NCBI GenBank assembly: GCA_028753945.1
Contig: JAPNXP010000003.1
Coordinates: forward strand, 3,596,001 to 3,660,000
DNA: 64,000 bases
Reading direction: 5' to 3'
Origin: Hexactinellida sp. DTS-2022
Lineage: Eukaryota > Porifera > Hexactinellida
The notes under the pieces are model-generated. The model was not told the origin of the DNA, made no database searches, and saw nothing but the letters and a program-made list of their open reading frames with translations. Positions 15,001-30,000 of this stretch are shown piece after piece. Positions within the stretch are counted from its first letter, which is position 1. Each line of letters starts with the position of its first letter. A program made the position numbers and the translations under genes.

Positions 15001-18000
15001 TCCATTTTATACTTGATATTAAAGAAGTCAGCGGGAGATAAATATACTGAAATTAAGAAACCATTTGGACTGGCTGTTTTACTAAAACTTGTCAAAGTAT
15101 AGTATGCGTTACCAGTTCTCGTATCAGAAGATTGCACTGTTATTCCAATAGCTCTAAATGTAGCAGATGCAACAACATCATTGAAAGTGAGATTAAGTAT
15201 TCCTGAATTCATATCAATATCGAACATTAGGAGTTGTAACAATTCAGTATCACTAATAAAAAGTACTGGAGAAATGCAGTTGGTTAACAATAACTTGTTG
15301 AAAGATACGTCTTGTACTGAAGTAGTTGAGAGTATAAGATTGCTGCTGGAATACGTTCTTCCAATAAACGGATTAGATTTTATAGCTGTAAGGTCCATCA
15401 TAGTTATGCTTGCAGTCAAAAGAGAAGTATGGAGATCTGTATTAACTGTGAACACTCCCCCTCGTAGTGTGTAGCTACTTAAGGATAAGTCGGTACAGTT
15501 CGAATACAATGTTACACCACTGAAATTAAAGCTTGAGCGGAATACGGGCTCGTTAAAAGAGAATATTATAATATTTTTGGATAAATCAAGTGTAAAAGAA
15601 GTCAGGGTAGGAGGGCTAGTATCAGGAATATAGATAGAAACTTGGAGACCTACGATCTCTCCTGTAAATGAGTTAGGGACACGAGCAAGGTCATTTAGAG
15701 AATTTGGAAGAATAAACAAAAAAGTATCATTACTTGATTTAACGAAATTAGATGCTTTGATAGTGTAAATATCCTGTAAAGAGAGTTGAATAGCAAGTAT
15801 AAAGGTTGATATTCTCGAGATAGTACCAGAGGTGAGAGGTATCTTCGTAATCGCATTGGTTGTAGCTCCAAAAATAAAGCCATTTAAAATTATGTTCTCA
15901 GTGGAAATATCAACAGGTTCATCAAATGTAAGCAAAAGGATTCCAATATCCATATCCAATTGATACATTTCCAACAATGGGCCGTTAGTATCAGGTATCA
16001 ATGTGTTCACAAGTATACCGGGTTCCAACATTAGTATGCTGGAGAAACAATTTCCAGACTTGTCTTTGATCAAATCAGAGGTTGCAAAAATATAACAATT
16101 GCCTCGAGTTGAACATACATACTTATCAAGTTTTAGTAACCCTAGATTCTCTTTAGATAATATAATCTGTATTTCATTCTTTGAAAGCAGCTCCGTGTTT
16201 GCATTTGTGAGGAGGACAGCATTCATGGGTGATTGAAACAAGCTTTGTAAAATTATTGTTGATGAGTTCAAGGTTGAGAAGTCTATCGTCTCTGAGAATA
16301 GTAATATCAAATAACCGTTTGTTAGATTAAGCTGCACAAATTGAATAAGTTCAGGTGGAGTTGTATCATTTACCACTTTAATACTTAATCCAACATTGAT
16401 ATGATTAACAGGCAAACCAACCATATCTTTCGCTAAATAACTTGCTATTGAAATAAAACAATTATTTGAATTTGAATTGTCACAAAGAGTTCGTTCTTTA
16501 ATCAGATTGAGATCATCTGTCAAGAGAGTAACATTTATTACCACACTGTTGTAGATAGGAAGAGGCGTAGCTGGGGATAAAGTTAACTGAATAAGGGAAG
16601 AAGAGTTAGAGCTAGTTAACAATATGTTAATGAATTGAAAGGAACTTGCATTCATTGTCTCGCTGAATGAGAGAGAGAGAACACCAGTGTTGAGGTCTAT
16701 CAAAGACAATGGTACATATAAGGAAGGGTTTGTTTGATCATTGAAAAGTGCCATAACTTGAAGGGGATTGTTAGATCGATGAGCAAAAACACGATTTCCA
16801 ACCAAATCCATAGCAAAATCTGCATCAATAATTAAGAAAGTGCTATTTAAATCATTACCAAGTTGAGGCAATGATTTGACAAAGTTTAAATCTGTAACAG
16901 TGAGGGTAAGGGCAACAATTGGACGGATAATTGACTCAAAAAAACCACCAGTGAGCGTATAACTGACTGTATCAACATATTGATTATTGGTTAGGGTAAG
17001 TTGTATGGGATCAAGTTGAGTTGCATTCACAGTTTCAGAGAAAGTAAAGATCAGTTGAGAATTCTCAACATCAAACGTGAAGTTTTCAATAACTGGTCTA
17101 ATTCTGTCAACCTGGTGAGCAGTAGATTGAATTGAGAAGTTGAGGGTTAAAAGAGTGTTTGGATTTTCAGCAATATCATACACAGCACCCTGATCAGTGC
17201 GAATAAATGAGGTGTCCATATTAATGAAGAGAGGGTATTGTTGTTTGATATTATTGAGGTCATCTATGGAGATTAGTATTGAAATAAATTCGTTCGAAAG
17301 AGATAATACATAACTTGATGATAAACGGTATTCTTTAATGTGGTTTCCGTTTGCTTCCTGTAGAATAAACAATGACAAATTAATTGAAGAAAGGCTAATA
17401 ATTTCGCTAAAGGTCAGAATCAATTTTCCTTCATTCATATCTACTGAGAATGCTGTCAAGAATGGTGGTATTAAATCTGCTGTATGAATGCCAGAACCTA
17501 TTGCAGAGAAAGAATCAATGCCTTCAACTTGATTTCCGGATCGATCACTTACGAAATTAGCTACAGCTGAAAGCCAAGTGGTAGCAGGGGTATGACCGAG
17601 TGGGGCAAGTGTTTGAATTAATTGGAAATCTGTGTCCGGTATTGTTAGCGTAATAAGACTATCACGAACAAGGGTAATGATAGTTGAACTAGTTAGCTGG
17701 AATAAATTACCTAAAGATTGGTTGGAACTTTGTTGAATGGTCAGTTTAGTTGGGTCAAATTGCGTGAGAGAAAAGATTGAAGCATCAACAGTTTCTGAGA
17801 AATGTAAGATGATATAAAGAGGGGTGGTATTGTTGACCATGATAAAGTCAAACGATTCAAGTATAGGATTGGTAGTGTCAGAAACATAAGAGGTTACCCT
17901 AATGGGAGAAAAAATAGCACTAACCTTATTACTATCGAGATCTCTAACAAAATCGCCTGTGATAGTTAAGTATGTATTGAAGGAATTTAATGCGATTTGA

Positions 18001-21000
18001 GGATCGAGTTTTTTCAGTTCATTCAGGTCGTAGCTTGTTAGAGTAATGTTAAAGATATGACTATTTTCCGGAGGAATGATTCCACTTGTCAATATATAGC
18101 TGTTAAAGTTGGGATTGTCAGGGTTTTCTGTACTGATCAGAGTTAGTTGATCTAAACTTAAAGTATCCCTATTAACTGTTTCTGAAAAATTGATTATAAG
18201 AGAATTTGTATTCAAGTCGAAGTCAAAGGAATCAAGAGTTGGTGATTGTGTGTCTCTATTAATTTGTCGAGCTGAGACTGCGGACTGAAGAATTAAAGAA
18301 TAAGAAGGGTTAGAACTCATATCTTCCACGACTCCAGATTCATGTATAAGAAATGTATTAGAAGGATCAGTACCAATGGTGGTAAACCTTTTCACTTCAT
18401 TAAGAAAGTCTATAGTTAATTCAATAGACAATGTACTTGAGTTGACAGGTGTAGTAACAATTTCTTCAACAGTAATATTGACAAAACCACCGAAAGAGGT
18501 GTTAGCATTTACTAAAGTTAGCTTAGATACGTTAAGGCTAGAACCACGTACAGTTTCGTCAAAAGTAAGAATCAATACTTCAGTACCAAGATCTAGTGTA
18601 AAGCTAAGCAACCTTGGAGCCTTCATGTCTCCTGTGAAATCAACAGCTTGAATAGCTTCTCCATTACCGACTGCATCGATTTGATTCGAGTTAAGATCTC
18701 GTACAGCACCTGTTTGAAAACGTATGAATGAGTTGGTCTGTGAAGTAGCAATCTCTACTTTGCTGGTAAGAGCATTTAGATCATTAGGAGGAATTGTAAA
18801 AAACATGATAGGATTATCTTGTGCGGCTTTCAATGCTAGTGAGGATATAATTTGAATTTGGTCACCAACAGATAGAGTTGAGTGTTGTAGAATAAATAAT
18901 TCTGGTAAAAGACTTTGTGCAGACACACTCTCAGAAAATGTAAGAATTACCATACCACTGTCCATATCTAACCTCCATGCAAAAAGTGAAGGGGGTTGAG
19001 TATCTTGCTCGTGTGTTGAAACAGCAAGTCCAGCATCAATTGGAATTTCAACCACTGGGTTACCATTCAAATCGGATATCGTATCAGGAGTAATTGAGAT
19101 AAATGTATTGTTTGCTTCAGTTCCAAGAGTAGGTTGTTCCTTTATGGCATTTAGATCAGATGCATTTAAAAGAATTGTAAATATTGCTGAAATATCAGAA
19201 GGAAATGTGGAGCCATTTGAAAGGGGGATGGAGAGTGTAGTTGGATCATTCCCATTGGCCCGGTTTTGTATTAGTAGAGTGTCAAATCTAAATGTACTAA
19301 TATTCACTGTTTCAGAGAAGGTTAACTTAATTGTACCTAACCCGACATCGAAAGTGAACATATTTAGAGTAGGCGCAATCTCATCTGGAGCAAATTGTGA
19401 TGCTCTAAGGGCCAGTGATGTGATAATAGACCTGACTGGTTGACCAAAGTTGTCCATAATAGCCTCAGATTGAAGGCTGAGGAAAGTATTATTTTGGTTA
19501 GTAACCAAATCTGAAACAGCTTTTAATGAATTAAGATCTGAATTAGTCAATTGAATAACAATAAAATAATCATCGCTATCGTTCGTTATTCCACCGGTCA
19601 GTTGATAAGAGCTTCCAATTCCTAAACCAGAAGATTGGAGCGTTATCTTTGTAGCATCGAGGGTGTCACTGGTGACGACATCATCAAAGGTAAGCGATAA
19701 AAGACCGAAATTCATGTCAAGATTGAAATAAAGTAAACGAGGTTGCGTGATATCGGGAAAGAAAGTCACAACCTGTTGCGGTATAACAATTACATCCAAT
19801 GAATTTCCACTAAAATCACTGATTAAATTCGAGGCAATAGAAACAAAGCTGTCATCCCTGCTCGTGGCAATTGAAGAGTCGAGTTTAAGATTTCGATAAT
19901 CTGAGTCGGATATAGTGTACTGAAGGACGGTGGATACAGAATCAAGTGCTTCGACGCTTCCTTGTGTAAAGTTAAGGACTTTCGAGCGGGAAATATCATT
20001 CGTTAATGTTAAACTCTGAACAAAAAAAGTCTGAACAGCCACAGGTTCATCAAAAAGAAGTTGAAGCTGAGCTGAATTTATATCAAGCACTAAGAAACTG
20101 ACAAGAGTAGGTTTAGATACATCGGGTATAAATAAGGAAGCTTGAGCTAATCGCCCAGTAGTATTATGAGCAACGACTGGGTTAGAAGCCATATCGTCAA
20201 CCAGCTCATCGCTGAAACTTATAAAAATATTTCCCAGATATGTAGCCAGGTAAGGGCGCGACTTGATAGTAAAAGCATCTATAGATTGCAAAGTAAAAGA
20301 AACAGTCTTGCTAAAACCAGATAAAATGTCATCAGTCTCAAGTCTATAAGACAAAGCTGAAACATTGGAAATGTTGAAAATTGAAATATCTGAGATCTTG
20401 AAAGTGTCAAGGCGGAGAGGTTCATTAAATGTTAGTACAAATCTGTTAGTATCAAGATCGAGTGAATAATTAGTTAGATCAGGATTAATGGTATCTTGAA
20501 TGAATAAATTTGGAATATGCTTAACATTTAGTTCCGACGTGACTGTGATAGGCGAAACACCATTGCCGGTTGTATCCTTCAAAAAAGACGAAGTGAATCT
20601 TACCCAACAGTTAAACTGGCGTGTACAAAGCTGTTCGTTAAGCTTGATTTGTTCGATATCAAATGGTGTTAGAGTAATGGTTACGTTGGTTGAAATATCA
20701 CTGCTGAATGTTGCATTGGGTGAAAGTTGATAACGATTAGTTTCTGTAGCAAAAATATGTAAAGTTAACAATTCAGGATTTAAAGAACTAGGATCAATAG
20801 ACTCATCAAACACAAGTATGAGTGAACCTCGATTAAGGTCAAATATATCGAAGAAATCAATTTCAGGTGGAGTGACATCTGCTATTATGGAAACTACAGG
20901 GAGCGCTTGTGAAAATGGGGTAGCGATAACATAATTCATACTTGTGTCATGGATTGCTGAGGATGGAAGGGAGGCAAAACAGAGAGATTGTTCAAAACAG

Positions 21001-24000
21001 AGTTTTAATGTTTTAATCAAATTAAGATCAACTATAGTGAGTTTAATTTTAAGGATATTGCCATCACCATTCTCCTCTGATCCTCCAGAGAGCGTTAGCA
21101 CTGTACTTGTATTGGTGATGCCACTTTGAAGTGTAATGTATGTAACAACCAATGATCGAGAGTCTACAGTCTCAGAAAAGGAAAGTAAGAGCTCACCTGT
21201 ATTTAAATCTAATATGAATTGATCAAAGGTTGGAGGAGTGGTGTCTGGAATAAAATCAGACACTTGAAGTCTACGAGGAGAAATATTATTTGAACTAGTA
21301 TCTTGGATAAATTGAGCAGTGATCGAAGCAAACGTAGTATTTCCAGAGGTACAGCATGAGGGACTAAAGTTATGTCTTTTCTTAATTTCATTGATGTCAA
21401 AATTTGTCAATTGTACAGATATCAGAGTAATGAATTGTTGTGATGACACGAAAGAAGTGAGGGTGTAAGAAAGTGTTGGAATATTCAAAAGGTTCTCAAG
21501 AGTAAATTGTGAAATAACGAGAGTTGAGATTTCTAAAAATTCAGAGAAAGTAAGGTTGAGTAAGCCATCATCAAGGTCAAAATTAAAAGAATCAATGTTA
21601 GGTGAAATTGTATCAGGAATCAGAAAATCAGATTGTTGAGCTTGAAGAGAAGTAATTTGATTGACAGGGTTTGAGTTCATGTCTTCGATTGTCTGTTGTA
21701 AAATAGTTAAAAAAGTATTCGGGGTATCAGTAGCAAGGGTAGGTCGAGATTTGATTCTGTTCAAATCTTCTTCCGAAAGAGTGATCATAACCTCTGAGGA
21801 TGGAAATCCTATAACAATACTACTGCTATTTCTCAGTGGAATTGAATCACTTGCATCTGTAAGAGTGCGTTGAAGTGTTATGCCAGGAATTAGTACATCT
21901 GAAGGGTTGGTATTCATCGTTTCATCAAATGTCAGTCTTAATTCACCTATATTGAGATCTAGAGCAAATGATAGTAGAGTTGGGTTTGTTGTATCTGGAG
22001 TAAACATTTGAACAGGAATGGGAGTTGTTTCTAAATAATTTCTAGATGCCATGTCAGATAAAGAGTTACTTAGTAGACGTAAATAAGTCGTACCACTATC
22101 CCGAGCAATGGCAGTATTCGATTTCAGAGTATTAAGCAGGACATTACTAATAACGAATGATATCAAATGTGCATTATCTGCCACATTGAGTGAAATATCA
22201 CTAATAATTGTAGGATTGTCTGTGACTTGGATACCACTAAGGAGAAATATAAAATTCGTATTAATAGTGGAAATTCTGATGATTTCATTAAAATCAATTG
22301 TTAATATGCCCTCATCCAAATCAAGATCAAAATATCTAATTAATGGGGAGGATATATCTTCAGTGAAGAGAGATACTCTGATGGCTGTTTGGTTCGAGAT
22401 ATAAATGACTGGAGTATTCGTAGTATCCGAAATAGCGCCCTGGAGAAAACTGATAAACGTAGTAACCTGAGAAACTGCTAGTTGGTCCTCAAGCTGTAGT
22501 GCGAATAAATCCAAGTCGGATAGTGTAATCCTCACAGTGGAAGATTCAATTTGTGAGATCTGACTTCCTTGAAGGGTATAAAAATAGGTACCTGATTCAT
22601 TGATATTATTAGAACTTTGAATCGTAATTAGTTGAAAATTAATAGAAGAAGGATCCATCGTTTCTGAGAATGAGAAGATCAAAGAACCACTGTCAATATC
22701 CAAATCGAAAGAGTTGAGCTGGGGTGGATCAATATCCGGCTGATACAGGGTAACATTGATACCATTCGCAATGTTCCGAGGTAGAGCTGAATTACCATTC
22801 ATATCTCGAATTAAAAGAGACGTATAAGAAAGAAAGCTATTTGTGCCATCAGATGCAAGTGTTGTAATTGCCTTGATGGCGTTAAGATCATTAAAAAGCA
22901 AAATAATAGTGACAGTTGGTTTGTTACTAGTTGACGCAGAAGTTTGACCATTTAGTGTAAATGATTCATCCACTCGATTAGTAGAATCAAGTTGAGGTTG
23001 TAATGTCATTGAAGAAGGATTGATAGTGGAAGCGTTTACAGTTTCACTAAAGGACAGGATGATGCTACCTGTATTCATGTCCAAATTAAACAACAAAAGT
23101 GTAGCCCCAGTTGTATCATCAATGAATGATGATAAAAGAATTGGAGTTAGTAATTGAATTTCAGGAGCTGAATTCCCTGACAGATCTACAATAAAATCAG
23201 GCAGAGCAGACAGATAAAGTGTAGTATTAGAAATACCTAGAGTGGTTTCTTCTTTGATAAGATTCAAATCATTATTGTCCAAAGTTAGTGTCACTTCATT
23301 ACCAAAGATAGACCTTGAGACAGTTCCGTTGGTAAGAGCAACTCTCTGAGCAATAATAGTTGCAGAATTACTTAGAGTTAAAGAATTAATTTTCAGACTA
23401 TTAGCATCAACAGAGTCAGTGAATGTTAGAATTAATATACCTAGATCGAGATCAAAGCGAAATTTAGATAATTCAGGAGGGATATCGTCAGGGAAGAAAT
23501 TGCTCGCTTGAATCGCTTTCCCGTTTGTAATTGCTAATACATCAATGCCTAACAAGTCGTCTATAGCAAAAGCTTGCATAGCAAGATAAGTAGTAGACAC
23601 ATTCAGTGCGAGGAATGGTATTTCCTTGATACGGATAAGATCCAGGACACTGATACTAACTATCAGTATGAAATCATTTACTAGTGAAGCTGCGGTTGAG
23701 CTAGTGAGAATTACCTGGTGAATAGGTAATGAGAAAATATTTCTTTGTATCGTCAAGGCAGTAGGATCAAATGTACTAGCACGTACTACGTCGTTAAAAG
23801 TCATATTGAGTTGGCCTTTCTGCATTTCTATAGAGAATTCAATTAATTCTGGACGAGTTATATCTTGAATATTGATTATTGCTTTATGCCCAATCGTATC
23901 AACGATGTTATTCCTGAACGAATCTTCCATAGAAAACGATAAGATATTTATGTAAGTGTTGTTAGGTTCGGTACCAAGGAAGTTGTACAATTTAATGTTG

Positions 24001-27000
24001 GTAATATCAATATCTGTAACTAAGATTGTAATTGTTTCAGAAAAGGTTGATTGCTCGAGTATTGTACCTCCAGTAAGATTAAATACAAGTAACGGAAATG
24101 TTGTAGAGTTTTGTAACGAAATAGAAGTAATGTTTACAGTGGAAGTAGTGATAGGTTCATCGAAACTAAGTAGGATCTGGTGTGAATTAAGATCAAGTTG
24201 GAATGTCTTCAAAAGTGGAGGAACTGAATCAGCTGTAAAATTAGTTACTTGCATTGCGCTGCCATTAACAATGCCTACATTTTCATTCCTATTAATCGCA
24301 GAGTCAGTAATACTACCACTTTTTATTGTAAGGAAAGTAGACTGTGTGGATTTTGCAACAGTACTAGATTTAAGTGCATTTCGATCAAAATTTGTGAGGA
24401 AGAAGTCAATAGTAGGGGAAGTATCGCTACTATTAGAAAATCCTCCAGTGAGTTGAATTTGATATTGAATTTGAGAAAGAGGTGAAATTTGTAAAGTAAT
24501 ACCCGTAGGATCTAGAGAGGAGGTAAGTATAGGCTCATTGAAAAAGAGTGTCAACATTGAATTATCAATGTTAAGATTGTAGCGTAATAAAATAGGTGGA
24601 GTAGTGTCTGTGATAAATCTTGTGACCACAATACCAGGGCCCCCATTTGCAATTGGTTTGTTGGCGTTGTTTGCGAAATCACGTATAAAGAAGGATGTTA
24701 ATGTAATGTAGCAGTGACCACGTCGGTCACAAATGTCTCCAAACTCTTTTATCCGCAAAATGTCAGTTTCTCCTATAATAAGATCCAACTCTGTAGAATT
24801 TGAGGAATTAATTGAACCAGATACCAATGTTCTACTCGAATGAGGAAATTCAAAAAAGGACTGTAAAGTGATAGCTGTGATGTTTGTTGTGCTTGAATCG
24901 ATGATCTCAGAGAAAGACAACTTTATTGTACCTGAAACGAGGTTGAATTCAACAAACTCAATCAATGATGGAGGAGTGGCGTCTCGTGTGAAATTAATAG
25001 TTTGAATAGCAGCACTTTCTGGGATATTGATAACCGGCCTATTGACCATATCTTGTACGAGACCAGAACTAATAGATACAAAACAATCATATTGTGAGTC
25101 ACATAATCTCAGACCTTTGATTGAATTTGAGTCAAAAGGTGATAAATAAATTTGGATTACTTCTGAATTAAAATTAGTGTGTTCACTTTCTTGTAGACTA
25201 TAGGCAATGTTACCGCTAACAGAATTCAAAATAGTTATTTTAGTCAAATCAAAAGTATTGATTTGAACAGTTTCATCGAAAGAAAGGGTCAATAGTTCGG
25301 AATCTAAATCAAGAGAGAAATTTCGCAAAGATGGATTGGTAAGATCATCTCCATATAAAGAAGCAATTATATTATCCCTTTGATTCAATAGATTTCCAAA
25401 TGTATCCTTAACCCCACCAATTCGGACTGAAATGATGCTGGTAGTTAGATTCACAGCTAGATTATCCAGTGCCTTGATACTATTAAGATCATCGATACTA
25501 AATTTAAGGGTGAGATTGGTTGAATAACGTTGTAAAGTTTCGATACTTCCACCCGATAAAACCAAGTTCTGCATTGAATCAGAATTGTGCATAGTGAATT
25601 GAGAAGGATCAAACGTAGTTGTATCCACAGTTTCGCTGAAATAGAACTTGAGAAGGCCGACCATTAGATTAATAGTAAAGCTTTCTAAATCGGGATTTGT
25701 AGTATCCGAAATAACTGGAAGCAAAGGCAGAGATGAGTTAATAGTAGGCTCTGAAGGGTTATTTGCAGTATCTCTAATGAAATCATATCGTAAGCCTAGG
25801 TGGACAAATAAAGTGTAGAATATATTCGGAAGAGCTTTAATTGTATCAAGATTATCTTTCCCTATAACTATATACACTGCTTGCAAATTAGATATAGCTA
25901 AAGTGGTAGCATTGAATAAAGTGTGTCTAGCATCAGTACTATTTAGAGTATTGTGAAATGAGACGTACTGGATTCTAGTCGTTTCAACATTAATGTCATC
26001 GTCAAAAGTAAGAGATAGTATACCAGTGTTAAGGTCGAGCGTTCCTGGCATGAGCAAAAGTTGGGGATTTACTAAATCTGCAGTGTAGTTGGATACTTGA
26101 ATAGTATCCTCTATATTGAGGAGAAAATTAGTATCTTGAATGCAATTAGCCTCAATGGTTAAGTATGTGAGAGAAATAGATTCAGCGAGTGGCTTCTGTG
26201 CCCGGATGCCAGCGATGTCAAGATCAGAAATGTCTATTCTAATAATAGAGGGTGAAACTTGAATAAGTCCGGCTCGATTTGTGAAACGATAGCTAAATAA
26301 AGAAACAAATTGGTCTTTCAGCACTAGATTAGAAATTACAAGAGAATTTGAGAGAACGGTTTCTTCAAAGTACAATATAAGTTCAAGGGGCTCTGTACCT
26401 TGAGTCATTAGAAGGTCGAATCGAGTAAGAGATGGAGGAGTAGCATCGGGAAGGTATTCAGAAACTCGGAGCGGATTTGATTCCGGAATTGTTATCACCT
26501 GAAGTCCAGACATATCACGAGCTAATTGAGGAGAAAAGGAAATGAAAGTAGTTAAATCTGTCGTAGCAAGATCTAAATCTTCCTTAATAATATTTAAATT
26601 TTCTCGGCTAATCAGAATAGAAATGACATCACTGTTAAAAGATGTAGTTACAATACTTTTATTCGTCAATTCAAATCTACCAGTACCACGACCATCTAGT
26701 AAAATTATGTTGTCAACAGCAAAGCTATCCAAACGAATAGTTTCAGTGAAGGTCATGTTCAGAAATCCGTTATCAAGATCGATAGAAAAAGCTGAAAGAA
26801 GAGGTGAAGTAGAATCTGGTATAAAAGAGTGTGCTTTAAGAGCAGAGAAAGGTGGAATCGGTTCGTTCGGATTGAGATTCATATCCAGAGCAAATGTTCC
26901 TCCAAAATAAATAAAGGTTGAGTTCAAATTGGTTGCAAGTGAGTCTAATATTTTTATCTCATTACTGTCAATCGTAGATAAGCTAACCTGGATTATATCA

Positions 27001-30000
27001 GAATTAGATGTGGAAGAGAGTGTAGAAGTAGTGAGTTGGTAGGCTGAGCCAATAAAAGAAGGGCTACTTTGAATGATAATCTCACTGGGGACAATACTAC
27101 TTGAATTAATAGTCTCGGAGAAACTCAACAGAATGATATTCTGATCTAGGTTAAAAGTAAAGTTATAGAGTGATGGATCAGTTTTATCAGGAGTAAAAGG
27201 GTTTAGTTCTATGCCAACAGTTGCTGAGGCAATGCTAATCCCAACCATATCTTGTATTCCATTGGATATTACTGTGACAAATCCAGGGTTTAATGGTGTA
27301 GCAATATTTTCAATAACTTTAATAATATTTTGGTCAAGAGGAGTTAGACTTAGGGAAATTATAGTATCATTGAGTATTGAAGAGTTTCCACCAGTCAATC
27401 GATAAAGTGTAGTAGAGGGTGAAGTTAAACCTATCTCACTACTTAATTCAATTAAGGTAGGTGCTAAAGACAAAGCGTAAACAGTTTCACTAAAAGTTAA
27501 TTTCAGTAATCCGAGGTCCATATCAATAGCAGCAGCAATGAGTACAGGTGCGTCGTTGTCAGGTAGGTATAAAGACGCTCTCAAGGCTTCATTTGGATCA
27601 ATTGCTTGTACCAGATTATTGTTGAAATCAAGAATTAACGTGTCTGTAATGCTAAGGAATGTTGTATTAATACTGACTGCAAAATTAAGGTCAACCTTAA
27701 GGTAGTCAGAATCCGCATCTGTAAGGGTAAAGTTAATTACGGTATCACTGATAAGAACAAGCTTTTGTCTACCAGTGAGAGTGAGAAAAGAAACTCCAAA
27801 TCCGAAAACACCCATACTGTCAGACTGAAGTGTCAGTTGGAGCTCGTCAAAAGTCTGCTCATTAACTGCTTCAGAAAACTGTATACTCAAAATTTTAGTA
27901 TCAAGATTAAATGTAAATCTCTCGATTCTAGGAGCACTAATATCAGGATAGAATTTCTCAACCTGAATAGCCGAAAGAGGAGAAATACTGCTCAACGGGA
28001 TAGAAGATACATCAGTAATGAATGAAGGAGCTATCGAAATGAAAGTATTGTTCAATAATGATGCAAGATTCACTTGACGTTTAAGTTTGTTCAGGTCAAA
28101 GTCAGAAATCTGATAAATAAAGTATAAATTATTATGATCAAGGGTTCCACCCCCAGTGAGAGAAAGTGTAGATGAAGGTGTTACAGAGCCATTAGTATTC
28201 TGGAATGTAAGATGAATAGGATTTACAGACGTGGTTCTAACAACTTCAGTGAATGTCAAATTTAAAATTCCAGAGTTAATATCTAAAGTATAGTTTGTTA
28301 ATTCAGGAGCAGAAGTATCAGGAACGAATGAACCAACTTGTATAAATCCCGATGGATCTAAACTATTCTGAGCAACATCACGAATTGCACCTGCTTCAAT
28401 AGTTATGAAAGTATCGCCACGACTAGTGCAGAGAGAAGGGTCCAGTTTGATCCTCGTAACATCCTGATCAGTGAGAAAAACTAAAATATCCTTTTGATCG
28501 GTGCTGGCAACTATACTTTTTGCGCCTGTAAGAAATAAAAGCGAAGTACCAATTGCATCACTCGAGAAAAAAATACGAGAGAAGTTAAGTGTGCCATTAT
28601 TAACTGGCTCATTAAAACTAATCGTGAAAGATTTGGTATCCAAATTAAAGTTCATAAATGATGATAAAACAGGATTCATAGTGTCGCCAAAGAATCTTGA
28701 TACCAAAAGTGGATTAATACCATTCACTCGCGCTTGTACATTGTTTCCCGACATATCCTTTATAAGAGTAGAAGAGTAACTAATATACGTAGAGTTTGGA
28801 CTAATAGCAAGTTCAAAATTAGATTGGATATTTTCCACATCTGGGTTGAAAAGAAGCTGACCATTAAGCACTCGACCGTTGGGACCATTAATTTGTATCG
28901 AAGAAGGAACGTAGAGAGTTGTCCTTGCAAAAGTGTTTTGCAAAGTAAGAACTTGTTGTTGGAAACTACTAGTATCTACTGGCTCATTAAATGTCATATT
29001 AATAATACCAGTGTTGACATCTATATCGAAAGAAATAAGTTGAGGGGGCTCAATATCCGGTATAAATACTTGAGGGTACTCTAACGGAGTTGGAGTTTCG
29101 TTTTCCTCAACGGGAGTAATGAAATTGGAACCAGTGTCAACTACCAGGTCAGAGGGAAACCTGATATAGCAGTCCCTCCGTTTAGTACAAATGTCAGTGT
29201 CAAGCTTGATTCTGTCTAAATCACTGGTAACAAGTTCTATCGTAAGGTAAGTATCGAATTGACTTGAGTTTACGATACCATTAGTTAAAGCAATAGTAGA
29301 TTCTGAAAGAAAGAAGTCACTGTTTAGTGTGATCACAGAAGGTCGAACTGAGCTAGGATCAAGAGGTTCATCAAAAGTTAGTATGATCAGGCCGATGTTC
29401 AGATCAAAACTAACGAATTGAAGCAGTGAGGGTGGTGCTTTATCAGGAATAATGTTTGCTGGAACATCATTTACTGTTGTTATTTCTTGAGATGTTCTAG
29501 GAATTGGAGCAATATCTAAAACTATTCCAGCAGTTCCAGTAAGCGAACAACTAAATAAACATACGGAGACCAGGCTAAGCGTTTTCAGCTTAAATTCATC
29601 TTGTTTGTCTAACACAAAATATATTTCTTCATCTGAGAATTCTGACTGAATCAGTACAGATGAAAGGGTAATACTTGAGCTCATATTGTTTGAGAGTTGA
29701 ATCAAATTGGTAATTAAAGTGCTGGAGTTAACTGGTTCATCATAAAGTAGAGTAACAACATTGTCAGTAAAGTTCAGAGTAAGATTAAGAAGAATAGGGC
29801 CTGTGATATCTGGTAGAAAAAGAGAAGCTCGTAACGCATCATCTGCAGTGATTGGTCTTGTTAATGAGCCTGATAAATCAGTGATGAGGTTTGCCGAATG
29901 AGAGAGGTAAATGTTGTCCGTGGATGTAGCAATGTTTCTTAATTTCTTTATATCAGATATATCAGAAATTAAGAGTATAAAGTCTATGGCTGAGGGAGAT

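Larger units (their letters stand above)
8124..16667 (-). repeat. 23-unit super-repeat block L5 (U23-U45), 2,848 residues
   Basis: Anchors are 8490, 8859, 9219, 9600, 10002, 10380, 10758, 11130, 11502, 11886, 12276, 12642, 13014, 13347, 13692, 14046, 14427, 14802, 15177, 15549, 15918, 16290 and 16659. The Cys units are U45/U44, then U34/U33. The D-type units are U41 (F-N-D) and U30 (F-N-D). U36 and U37 are the two shortest units in the window (333 and 345 nt), and U38 carries F-N-K instead of F-S-E. Confidence 0.88.
16668..25280 (-). repeat. 23-unit super-repeat block L4 (U46-U68), 2,871 residues
   Basis: Anchors are 17034, 17403, 17793, 18180, 18555, 18930, 19311, 19680, 20046, 20421, 20802, 21171, 21540, 21921, 22284, 22662, 23043, 23415, 23790, 24156, 24534, 24906 and 25272. 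The Cys units are U68/U67, then U57/U56. The D-type units are U64 (F-N-D) and U53 (F-D-D). This is the longest of the five complete long blocks, at 8,613 nt. Confidence 0.88.

Noticed and set aside
23956-24456. Plus-strand open frame of 166 codons
   Set aside because: Antisense shadow of units U65 and U66. Same phase relation as the other shadows.
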